A program made the position numbers and the translations under genes. The notes below the pieces were generated by a model. The model worked only from the letters and a program-made list of their open reading frames with translations, had not been told where the DNA came from and did not search any database. A stretch of 64,000 bases of DNA from the NCBI GenBank assembly GCA_028274465.1, contig CM051457.1, positions 30,911,313-30,975,312 on the forward strand, in the 5' to 3' direction. Below are positions 46,230 to 56,446 of the stretch, in pieces (within the stretch, counting starts at the first letter, position 1; every line of letters starts with the position of its first letter). The DNA comes from Plantago ovata (Eukaryota > Streptophyta > Magnoliopsida > Lamiales > Plantaginaceae).

Positions 46230-47063
46230 ATGGAGTACGTGGCTAGGAGAGCAAGTAAAAGGATTGAATCGCACCACAACATTTATGGATCTGTTAGGGC
46301 GTTGGAACAGGAAACTAGAGTTTTTAAGGTTGTTTATGATGAAGGGGATTTGGTGGCGGTTCGTATATTGGAGTTGCATAAGCTCTCAGAGACACCCTTG
46401 GAATTGGTTGAAGAAGCAGACTTTGTTGTTGTCGAACAGGGGGCCAACCCAAGAAAGCGGCTTAAGTGTGCTTTTGAGGGACTGGTGAATGCTGGTGAGT
46501 TTCTCTTGGATTTGAATAAATGTTTTGATTTGAATGGTGATGATTATAAATTTGATAATGGTATGGAGGCTGGATCTGGGTGTAAGTTGTTGGATTTGAA
46601 TGGTGGAGTACATTCTGAGTTGAATGTGGATTTGGATAATGATGGTGTTAGAATGAGTTCTCAAATGGTGATTGATTTAAATGTTGATGTGAATGAGGAA
46701 ATTGAGAATTTGGTAGGTGATGTAAAAAGGCATGATTTTGACTTGAATTTAGTGTTAGTGGAGAATGAAGTTATCAATTTGAATGACGGTGAAATCGGGG
46801 TTCATTCTCGACGACATACACATCTGAAGGGAAGATTTGATGCGGGTATTGGCAACATGAGGCAAAATATGGAGAGAGAAGAGCATGAAGATGTTGAAAA
46901 TAGAGAAATGATTGATTTGAATGCTGATGCGAGCGAGGATGTTGATAATATGGCGTCATCGGAGATTAGAATGCTAGATGTTGAAGCTGGGGGCAAAAGA
47001 GTATGTCAACTATTATCAATTTGCCTCCGAAGCATCATCTCTTCTTCAAGAGTTGGCTTCTAA
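46230..47063 (+). CDS. Tudor-like protein rich in DLN/EAR repression motifs, probably frame-broken
   Basis: The chosen ATG opens MEYVARRASKRIESHHNIYG, preceded by a likely leader intron acceptor. Residues 1-50, with FKVVYDEGD, resemble the small Tudor-like domain at the N-terminus of plant PTM/DDT-type chromatin proteins. After a basic cluster (NPRKRLK) come at least six DLN-type motifs: LLDLNKCFDLNG, LLDLNGG, VIDLNVDVN, FDLNLVL (also LxLxL) and MIDLNADA. DLN and LxLxL are EAR motifs that recruit TOPLESS-type co-repressors. After GGKR (about 46999) the frame ends at 47063, but the neighbouring frame continues EYVNYYQFASEASSLLQELA to about 47147. So either a one-base insertion in an A-run or a missed intron is present. 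The role as a repressor is an inference. Confidence 0.6.
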   Translation: MEYVARRASKRIESHHNIYGSVRALEQETRVFKVVYDEGDLVAVRILELHKLSETPLELVEEADFVVVEQGANPRKRLKCAFEGLVNAGEFLLDLNKCFDLNGDDYKFDNGMEAGSGCKLLDLNGGVHSELNVDLDNDGVRMSSQMVIDLNVDVNEEIENLVGDVKRHDFDLNLVLVENEVINLNDGEIGVHSRRHTHLKGRFDAGIGNMRQNMEREEHEDVENREMIDLNADASEDVDNMASSEIRMLDVEAGGKRVCQLLSICLRSIISSSRVGF

Positions 47064-48189
47064 ATCATCTGGTGAAGATGCTCCAAGGCGCATCATAGCA
47101 AGACAACATAAGGCAAGAATACATCATAAATTCAAGTGTGAACTATAAAAGGAAAAATGTGGGTGGTGTTCTTGTTGCAAAGTTGTTTGCTTGTCCATTA
47201 CAAAACCTAGCATTCCTGCTGCAGAAAATTTCACAAGTGAGGCTTTAGGTATTGGTTTTAGAAAAAACCAAGAAAACCATCTTATTGATGTCATGTGCCA
47301 AATGATTTGCATCAAAGATCATCTACAAGGTCTTCTCAGGGGTCCATGGTTAAATGCAAATCACTCCATGATTTGGCGTAGTAGTGTTGCTGAGGTGGAT
47401 TGCTTCCTTATAAAGTTATTGTTTATGGTACCTAAATTATCTCTTTATGATATCTCTGTTTAGGACGTACTCCTTGCGTCCCAGAGCAGTTGCTTTTGGG
47501 CACAAAAAATAAGAATGAGAGTTAAATATTGAGTTATATTGATAGTGGAGGTTACTTTTACTTTATTGATGATTTATGACCACTCAAATGTATTGGTGGA
47601 ATATAAAATTATTATATACATGTCCCAAAATGGTAAAGAAATGAAATGGTGCAACTCTAACGGGACGCCCAAAATGGCAAAATGGTGCAACTGTTCTGCT
47701 GGTTTAATCTCTATGATATCACTCCATCATTCATCAGATTGGTTTAATCTTTACGATCTCTGCTCATGTGATCATTGGATTATGCTTTACAATTCTTTAC
47801 ATTTACTTTTAGGAATGATAAGGCAAGTCCCTTGTGTGGAATATATTATCCAGGAACCTCGTTAGTTTCGTTCTTAGTAGAGTTCAACTCTTCCTCTACA
47901 TTCACCATGGTAAACAAAATGAGATACTCAGCTTGAAGTTTCTTCTTATCAAAATGAATGTACCACGTAAATTAATAAGTTCCACACATGCGCATGGCTT
48001 CTGTATCAGAATCTTCACCTGGATTTCTTAACTAGACAACAGAGACTCTCAAAGTTAGTACAATCATAGAAAATCCAAAAGAAGAAAGGGGTTCTTTGCA
48101 TCATTTCTAGTTTTGGGAAAGTCACTCATGAATTGAAGTTGAGGCGAAGTACATAGAGAATAAGACAGACACCATGGGAACCACAATAG
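47064..48189 (+). other. Possible downstream exons of the DLN gene and a MITE remnant
   Basis: In 47150-47420 one frame reads PAAENFTSEALGIGFRKNQE, which looks protein-like and may be a degraded downstream exon. At 47468 begins a Stowaway-like end (TACTCCTTGCGTCCCAGAGC); its partner near 47650-47672 (GCAACTCTAACGGGACG) is diverged. Nothing further is supported. Confidence 0.35.
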
Positions 48190-49530
48190 AACACCATTTA
48201 TGTTAAGTTCAATCACTCAATTAGTTATTTTTTATTACGTTTGAAGTCATTATGTTAAGATTATATATTTATTTCAATACATTATTTAATAAAACTAAAT
48301 CGATCACTATTTATGTTTTTATTAAAATAACGAAGTAACACAAATAAGTGGAGACCCAAACAGTATGTTAGATACTTCATTTGAAATGGGGCTTTTCTAA
48401 CCTTTTATGTTAAAAGTCTTTTTTTTTTTTTAATTAAGCGCCATCTGATAATAAAAGTCCTTGTGGAATATGGATCCAATTCGACAAAATTAAAGCAAGT
48501 TAGGTCAGTGAACAACGCAGCCATTAGCTAAAAAGGTTACTATTACACACAGAGTACCATTAGTGAAAAAGGTTATTGAGAATAACATTGGACCGTAAAT
48601 TTATAATATTAATTGTTTTAGCGGACAATGGGAACATATGTTATCGTTTACGTAATCATCAACTTAATGGATTAATCAAAATCAATCAATAATTAAAGTA
48701 ATATAATAAACATGTTGATTCAATCAATTGATTGACCTACCAATCAATTTTAATCCGTTGATTTTGTTTATCCAATTTTAATCTGGTGCGTACATATGTC
48801 ATTAGTTAATTAAAAGATGTAGGGTTCGAATCCTGTTGGCGTGATTTTTCTCCATTATTTTTATTATTATTTTTATTGAAGGTGTTTGGTTCGAATCTTG
48901 TTGGCGTGATTTTTTTCTTTTTTATTTATTCTCTTCTTAAATTTTTATTTTTTAACATAAAGTTGTATGACGTATTATACTTAATTTTAAAATATAACCA
49001 TGATATGTTCTTATAAAAAAAAGATATACTTCCTCTGTCCAATAATAAATGTAACACTTGATTTTGTTGACTTTTTCGATGATCATTTTGACCTTAAATT
49101 ATTCTTAAATCATACGATAAAAATAACTAAAAACATCACATTATGAGACTAGAATGTTTATATGAAGCACTTGACAATATATTCAACTAATAAAAAATAC
49201 CAATTAACATGCGAAAAAGATGAATTGCAGATTTTGAAGTTGAATGTTTCCAAAGTTTAGAGATGTATCCGATGGTTCTTAACTCTTCGGAATAATACTT
49301 TTTGTATGTCTAATATAATTCAATTCAAAACTATTAATTGCATAACTACAAAAATTATATACATTTATAGCACACCATTTATATTAAGTTTAATTACTCA
49401 ATTAGTTATTTTTTTATTACGTTTGAAGTCATTATGTTAAAATTATATATTCACTCCATTTATTTCAATATATTATTTAATAAAACAAAGATTACGCTTC
49501 ACACGCGTAGCGTGTGACGCGGTTCCTAGT
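48190..49530 (+). mobile_element. Helitron-related sequence with 3' terminus at 49529
   Basis: At 49499-49517 a perfect hairpin TCACACGC-GTA-GCGTGTGA is followed by CTAG (49526-49529) and T, the Helitron 3' end. The about 115 bp before it (49371-49486) are repeated at 48190-48303, where the hairpin is missing. This suggests two related insertions or an internal duplication. The 5' end is not located, and no Rep/helicase is encoded. A TA-flanked Stowaway-like left end lies at about 49027. Positions 48822 and 48890 carry GGTTCGAATC motifs of unknown meaning. Confidence 0.5.
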
Positions 49531-50201
49531 ATATCATATATGTAGTGTGTTTCCAAATTCTTTTAAAAATAATTAGAAAAGTTAAAAGAAAATTAATAAG
49601 ATTACTGGCGTTTGATAGAAGAAGCTGAAAATTATATAAGTAAAAGTTGTAGCGTATGATAAATTCAATTAAAATGTATAACCGAGGTTGGAATTTGAGA
49701 ACAACTCATCAAGTTCAATTTTTATTTGATTCAACTGAAAATGTGGACTGAACAATACTAAATTGATATGAATATCTAAAATATAAATTTTAAATAAATA
49801 AATTTGAATTGAATTAAATTGAATATTGTATTTTCTTTCACTGAATCCAATAGAGACTTATCCATTATTTGGCTCCTAAAAATCCAAAGTTATAACAAAC
49901 CTCTAAGGTTTTCGTTTAGTCTAAAAAAAATTATAAACTGAACTAAACTATAGTACGTATGAAAAGAAGTTTAGCAACTGAAATGAACGGAACTAAATAT
50001 AATGAATTTGAAGTTTGAACTAAATTGTTCAGAAAGGAATTTAGTAATAAATTTGAAATGAACTACATTGAACTGAAGATGTTTTGTCAAACGAAAAAAC
50101 ATGACATAAAGTTATATCGTTTTCCTATAAAGAAGATATGAAGTGATTTGAAGTAAAATGTATGGAACTTATTGTGAAAATGAGTGAATTTATTTAAAGT
50201 A
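49531..50201. other. Intergenic with TGAACT-type degenerate repeat
   Basis: Scattered GAACTGAAC-like and GAATTGAATT units from about 49720 to 50090, resembling the block at 3045-3180. No gene. Confidence 0.4.
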
Positions 50202-50438
50202 CTACCTCCATTTCATTAATAACTTCCTAAGGGGACTATTCATCGCGATCTTTGACCACGTATAACTCCTAAATTACATTAGAGAAAAATATAATAAAAT
50301 TATATTATGAAATTAAATGGAGTATATTTTCATAATCAACTTTTAATTTATATTGATAAGGTTTAATTTAAAAGTTATACGTGGTCAAAGGTCGCGATGA
50401 ATAGACCCCTTAGGAAGTTATTAATGAAACCGAGGAAG
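50202..50438. mobile_element. Stowaway-type MITE with long inverted repeats
   Basis: TA-flanked. The ends are CTACCTCCATTTCATTAATA and CTTCCTCGGTTTCATTAATA (read inward). Inverted similarity continues through ACTTCCTAAGGGG and TTGACCACGTATAAC for about 80 bp. It lies about 500 bases upstream of the PIN gene. Confidence 0.88.
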
Positions 50439-50838
50439 TATATAAAAATAATTAAATATATATAACGTGAACTTAATTTACTTTTTTAATCTAAATCAAT
50501 GAATTTTGTTGTGAAAAAAGTTATTTTATTTTTCATAGTATAGTAGGAGTAGATCCGAAGGAGTCCATCTTCGATCTTGTTTTTCGATAGACTTTCATTT
50601 TTCAAGTTAAAAAAGAGGGAAAGCGAAACTCAAATTGAATCCTCATAGAATCCATGTCAGTGATATTGAATACATGATGACAAAGAACACACTTACATCG
50701 ATCAGAGCCAGCTAATCAAGTACTTACATGAAAGTAATGACTTCAAACCATGTTCTTCTGTACACGCAGTATTATATGCCAAATTAAGATTAATCTTTCC
50801 AAACTAGTAACTACCATAGAAAGAAAGACCTCTCTTTC

Positions 50839-50846
50839 TATATAAG
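50839..50846 (+). promoter_or_regulatory. TATA box of the PIN gene
   Basis: TATATAAG, about 90 bases before the ATG at 50937. Positions 50439-50838 upstream hold no other recognised feature. Confidence 0.5.
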
Positions 50847-50936
50847 CTTGCATGCTTTAGTAATTCTTCCATATCAACTCATAACTAGCTAACAAACATT
50901 TTCAAATATATAAAGAGTTAAATACATATATAAGTC

Positions 50937-52833
50937 ATGATAGGATTGGAAGATGTGTACACAGTGGTCGTGGCAGTGGTGCCTCTTTATGTACCGCTTG
51001 GGTTAGGGTACGCCTCGGTCAAGTTCTGGCACATGTTCAAGCCGGACCAATGTGACGCCATCAACCGGTTCAATTGTTTCTTCATTATGCCGTTTTTCAC
51101 ATTTCAATTCACCGCTGGAGTGGACCCCTACAACATGAACTTCCGGTTCCTTGTTGGTGACATGGTAGCCAAGGCTATTGTGGGGGTGGTATTAGTAGTT
51201 TGGGCTAACGTGTGGAAGAAAGGTGAATTATCGTGGGCTATAACATCCTTCTCACTCTCGAGTTTTAATAATACTCTGGTGGTTGGGGTGCCTTTGTTAA
51301 AGGCCATGTACGGGGCCGTGGGAGAGGATTTGGTGGTTCAATCTTCAGTCAACCAGTCGCTTCTCTGGTTTCCAATTCTCTTATTTTTACTCGAATTCAG
51401 GCGTACATACTGGATCAATCGTCTTAATGTTCGTGACGAAGAGACTAATGCATCAAATGTTACCATTGATTCAGTTGATCATAATTCTACTGAAGCTATT
51501 GAAAATGGTACGCCTAGCTCTAATTTGCCAATGTCACCTAATTCCGCAATGATTATCAAGAAGGTATGTGCAAAATTGGCCACGAATCCGAACTTGTATG
51601 CGTGTGCCCTTGGCCTCATTTGGGCTCTCTTAGCAAACAGGTATGTTTAGCAACAAACTCATCTATTTTTTTTTTATCAATTACTACATGCAGTGATGGA
51701 GTCTACTATTCAATGAGTATATATTAATAATATCGTACATTTCTAAAGAAAGAAAACATTTATTATCACCATTAACATGAGTTTGTATTGATTTGACTAA
51801 CCAAAATAGGTGGAATCTCAAAATGCCAACCATAGTGGGAGGCTCTATTTTCATAATGGCAAAGGCCGGGAGTGGAGTTGCCATGTTCACTATGGGTAAA
51901 TTAGTCAATTTTCTCATCATATGTATACCATAAAAATGAAAATAATTTATGAATTTATTTGGTATCAGATTTTAAAAGTGACTTTTTTTAATCCATGCAG
52001 GATTGTTCATGGCACTGCAAGACAGAGTAATAGCATGCGGGGTGCGACTAACCCTGTACGGCATGGTTTTGAGGTTTGTAGGAGGACCTTTAACCACAAT
52101 GGTCGGATCTGTTGCTATGGGCTTGCGTTCCAACCTCCTTCATATCGCTATTATTCAAGTACGTATACTTGTACTTAACAAAGAACTAGTATACTCATCT
52201 GTCCCGCTCATTTTTTTACGCATTCTTTTTTGGGCCGTCCCAATCAATTTTTTACGTTTCTATTTTTGGAAGCTACCCCATATACCATTTATATTACTTT
52301 AATCATTGTCTCACATTCACAATTTACTTTAATCCTTTTCCCTACCACTACCATTTAAATATTGACCCACATTCCATTCTATATTAATAAATCACTATCA
52401 AACAAAATCTCTCATTAAAAACCGTGCAAGAAGCATACGTAGACTTCTCACCGGGACGGAAGGAGTATATAATATGTAGGCGCGACCTTTGGCGTATCCT
52501 CTCCGTTATATCTCGCATACTATGTAGGTGATAGGTGGGGTTAATTAAATTAACGAATTTACATATAAATGCAGGCGGCCCTACCACAAGCGATAGCCTC
52601 CTTTGTATTTGCTCAAGAGTACGGTTTGCATGCTAATGTACTTAGTACTTCGTAAGTCATCCTCACTTTCCGAGTTACATATATTATAGTTCTTCCTATG
52701 GACAATTCTAAATTCGGAATTGATTACTTAATTATTTTATTTTTCCTTTTGTTATTTCAGGGTTATTTTCGGTACGATTGTATCACTCCCTCTCTTGATC
52801 GGTTACTATATAATATTAGATCAACTTCATTAA
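50937..52833 (+). CDS. Short PIN-type auxin efflux carrier (PIN5/PIN8-like)
   Basis: Five exons: 50937-51640, 51810-51895, 52001-52158, 52575-52651 and 52761-52833, giving 365 aa, close to the usual size of short PINs. Ten hydrophobic segments fall into two groups of five (about residues 8-155 and 210-360). The groups are separated by only about 55 hydrophilic residues (DEETNASNVTIDSVDHNSTE region) instead of the about 300 of canonical PINs. Family motifs: VPLYVPLGLGYASVKFW, DQCDAINRF, NTLVVGVPLLKAMYG, VVQSSV, the NPN motif in LATNPNLYACALGLIWAL, AKAGSGVAMFTMGLFMALQ, and AALPQAIASFVFAQEYGLH. Short PINs generally sit in the ER and move auxin between cytosol and ER lumen; that location is inferred here. 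Intron 3 carries a Stowaway MITE. Confidence 0.92.
52194..52465. mobile_element. Stowaway MITE inside a PIN intron
   Basis: TA-flanked. The ends are CTCATCTGTCCCGCTC and CTCCTTCCGTCCCGGTG (read inward), the standard Stowaway terminus. It lies entirely in intron 3 of the PIN gene, well away from the splice sites. Confidence 0.85.
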
Positions 52834-54605
52834 CATTTAGTGTGGATCTATTACATCGGGGTTAGATCCCTTCGTATTAATTTACCAGGGACCAAATGTA
52901 ACACTAGTGATTATACCCTTATATTTATGTATTGAAATCAAAATTCAGTGTTTGAATTTCTACTTTCTTACGTGCAGATCGAACAACATAAATTTCCCAA
53001 AAAATTTCACTTTGTATTTTGGTTCTAAGCGAGATAAGCACAAAAGTTGATGCAAGGTAGCCAAATTAAGCATTTGAATTTTGAAACAATTTTAGCCAGA
53101 GACGACGACTTCAATATATTAAGCAATAGTAGTAGGACACACGCTTTCAGTTACATCTTACTGTACTTGACAAGAGCATGAATTTTGCTCATACAGCACA
53201 ATAATAAGAGATCCCACCCGAGGTGAATTTGCCATTTACACGTTATCCTGTGTCAGAGACTATAGCACTTATACTGTTTTTTAGGTTTACGTAATTTGTA
53301 GAATACGAGTATTATATAAGCTCGTATGGTTTATGTGCAAAATCAAAGGATATCGGTTGCGGGTTCCGAACGATATTAAATATCATCAATTTAATCGATT
53401 AATCAACGTTAATAATAAGGTTATGTTCTCTTCGTCTGAAAATAATTATTATTTTCACTTCAGTTCATATTCATTTAAATCAGTTCAAATTTGCTTAGTT
53501 AATTTTATATTACGAATAAATTAGATTTAGTTTAATTTATCGTCATCCAGTTCAATTCTGTTCGGTTCAATTTAGAGTAAGATAACATAGTCCAACACTC
53601 TAGCTAATCATCTTTAATACTCTAGCTAATCAGCTTTAATTCCCCAATGAAAATCCAATTCTTATTATCATTGACGTTTTTTTTTTATAAATAACTTTAA
53701 AAAGTTAGAGAAATTTTTTGTAATTGACCGTAAAATTCGGTGAGACATAAACTTTCCATATTTCTTTCTAGCAAGAAAGTTGAATATCTAAAAACATTAC
53801 AAAGTTTATATAGATATTTAGACTTTTGTGAAAATTACCAACGTTAAAGAAAATTTGTTAGTCCTACTCTGAAATTTTTATTTTTATTTTGACAAAGTTA
53901 ACCTTTCTTTCTAAAAGGGAACTTAATTTTATTGAAACCAAATAATATACACAAAACAAAAAGTCACATTACACAACTGTAATTGGGCTTGGAAATTGGA
54001 AGTGCCATCTTATATATATATCAACATTTTGATTTATTCAAAATACACATAGTATTAGTATATGTAGATGCCCGAATCTACAATTGAATGAATTAGTACG
54101 ATTCGGTGGGCACCGGCGACCTGCAAGACTATAATAGCACGCTAGGGCGTGAGATCCAAATGGGACACCGGTGTGGTGCCGACCGAATGGACTTCAACGC
54201 TCAAACCAATTAGTCTGAACTAAGAGTAAAAATAAATTAAAGAATAAGAGTAGTCGACTTATTCTTTTGTTCGGTGGCAATGGAGTATTAGTGCTCCAGA
54301 TGGAGGTTAGCGTATGATGAAGTGAGTAAACCAATACACGCAGGGGAGTATGTGGTTTTAGATGGATCGAACAGAGGGCTATGGAGGCGGCCGGAGGGAT
54401 GTATATATGATCTTGTGGATATAATGAACTTCTCTATTGAAGCTATAGGAGGCTTCCGGAGTGGTTCAAAGGCTCATGTGGTTGTTTAGGTTATGATATT
54501 TTACGTTTAATGGAATGTGAAGGAATGAGTTGAGAACAAATGTTGAGAGAATGATCAGAATGCGTAGAAGCAAGTAGATGAGTTGATAGTTGTCAGATTC
54601 GATGC
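52834..54605. other. Intergenic; right part belongs to an older repeat
   Basis: No gene was found in 52834-54060. From about 54060 the sequence (CGGTGGGCACCGGCGACCTG and on) has higher GC and a repeat-like look. It appears to continue on the far side of the hAT insertion, at 55754-56110. I could not classify it. Confidence 0.35.
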
Positions 54606-54613
54606 CTTCTAAG

Positions 54614-55745
54614 TAGAGATGTTATCTGGGCCGTTCGTAGAACAGCCCGGCCCGGACAACCCGCCAAATTTAACAGCCCGGAACAACCCGTTTAAAATGA
54701 GCCCGGAACAGCCCGTGAACATTTAACGCAGTGGGCTATATGGGCCTTACTCCTAGTGGCCCGCGACAGCCCGGCCCGCGAACACTTAAACCCGGGTGAC
54801 AGCCCGGGACCGTCACAACCTGTGGCACGTAACAGCCCGTCACGTTTAGCCCGTGTAGCCCGCGTATTTGGTCTGATTATAAAATTATATATTATAAATT
54901 TGGGTTGGTAATTTTAATTGGCCCATTCTAATTCCAATACTAAGCCCATTTTCTTCATTAAACAAACCCAAGTCCAACTCACAAGTTACAAAACACACAC
55001 ACGCGGCCACACACACATCACACGGCAACACAAACACCACACAATTCAATCTAATCTCAATCCACCTTCTTCAATCTATTTTCTTCCCTTTTTACCTTTT
55101 TCAACTTGACATTTGGCAAGTCTTCGAAAAAGATTACGAGAGGGAAATTGCAAAATGTCGCCTTTGTGGACAAGCTATCCAGCATAGGAATGGATTCCCC
55201 TTCGGTTCTTTACTACGTCATTTGGGAAAACATGAATAGTTGAAGTTGAAGACTAATGAGTATGCAAGTATTTTCATGGTAGTTTCTTCACCAATTCATT
55301 CGATCGGCTATTATTATTACTATGAATGTAATTCTATGATATTATTCATCGTTTATCAACTATTATTAAGTTGTGCACTTGCTATTTAGCTACAAGTTCC
55401 AACTAAATGTTTGCTTGGTTACTTATATTCAATTTGAATGTAATCTACAAAAAGAAGGATATTGAATGACCCATTTAACGCATACACGTGACGGCCCGCC
55501 AAGAAGCCCATTTAAAGCATAAACGTTTTGACCCGGCAAACAGCCCATTTAAAAGCATAATTGTGTCAGCCCGGCACAGCCCGTTAACAGCCCGACCCGT
55601 CACATTTATCAATGTCACATGGACTGGGCCGGGCCTTAATATCTTTTAAAAAGCCCGGCCCAACCCGGTTAAAATGGCCCACGACAGCCCGCCTCTTAAA
55701 TGTAGCGGGCTAAAGCGGGGCGGCCCGGCCCGAATAACACCTCTA
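54614..55745. mobile_element. hAT element with perfect target duplication and BED remnant
   Basis: The ends read TAGAGATGTTATCTGGGCC and, inward from the right, TAGAGGTGTTATTCGGGCC. A perfect 8-bp target duplication CTTCTAAG flanks it (54606-54613, 55746-55753). Both halves are packed with AGCCCG/CGGGCT motifs, the subterminal repeats of this group. Around 55102-55239 the plus strand encodes WQVFEKDYEREIAKCRLCGQ, AIQHRNGFPFGSLLRHLGKHE, then a stop. This is a BED zinc finger (CxxC...HxxxH), the DNA-binding N-terminus of hAT transposases. The rest of the transposase is gone. Confidence 0.92.
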
Positions 55746-56446
55746 CTTCTAAGCAGTGCTCAGCCTCCTTTTATAGCGTTCTGCCCCCCATAGTTCTAGG
55801 GTTAGTTAGATTTGTTATGACTCCACTACGACACGTTCAAGTAGTCAGAGCTCTCAGTCATAGTTTGTTTCCGCCTAATGCTGATTTGAACCGTGAGAAT
55901 CTCTATGAGTCAGTTCACAACCGACTAGTAAGCAAATGCCTATATGCGGCTATGACAAGTCTGTCTAGGGTTGAATATTCGCCTGGGAGACTTGAGCCTT
56001 CTAAGGTTCGGGCCTTCTGAAGTGGATTCGAGTTGCAAAGCCCACAAAGACGGATGGACTTAATTTGGGCCTCGATGGTACTGAATAGCCTGAATAGCTT
56101 AGTCGGCCTCACTTGCATAATTGGGAGGAAATAAACATTTTTAGAAAGAAAAAAATTGATGTAGTGCTAGAAGTAGAAGTTGACTGGAATAGTTGAGTAG
56201 CAGTAACTGTAACGGTAAAAACGGCAATGAACAAATTGAACATAAACATAATAATATCCTCTGCATTTCCATTTTCTTGCACCAAAGTGTCACCAATACA
56301 CTTACCTACCAATTAAAGCACATCATCATACTTCCATTTTCAAACCATAAACATGGAGCCTCACTTTACCACTTTCCACCGCTGACATCCATCCACTCAC
56401 CGATCTCCGCCTAAATCTCACCCCACGCGCACCACGCGCCGCCCCC
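55746..56446. other. Flank of hAT insertion and upstream region of CMT2
   Basis: Right-hand part of the older unclassified repeat to about 56110, then probable promoter and leader of the chromomethylase gene. Confidence 0.4.

Noticed and set aside
48815..48915. GGTTCGAATCC motifs resembling a tRNA B box, possible tRNA gene or SINE
   Set aside because: No A box at the right distance and no cloverleaf; duplicated only as part of a T-rich context.
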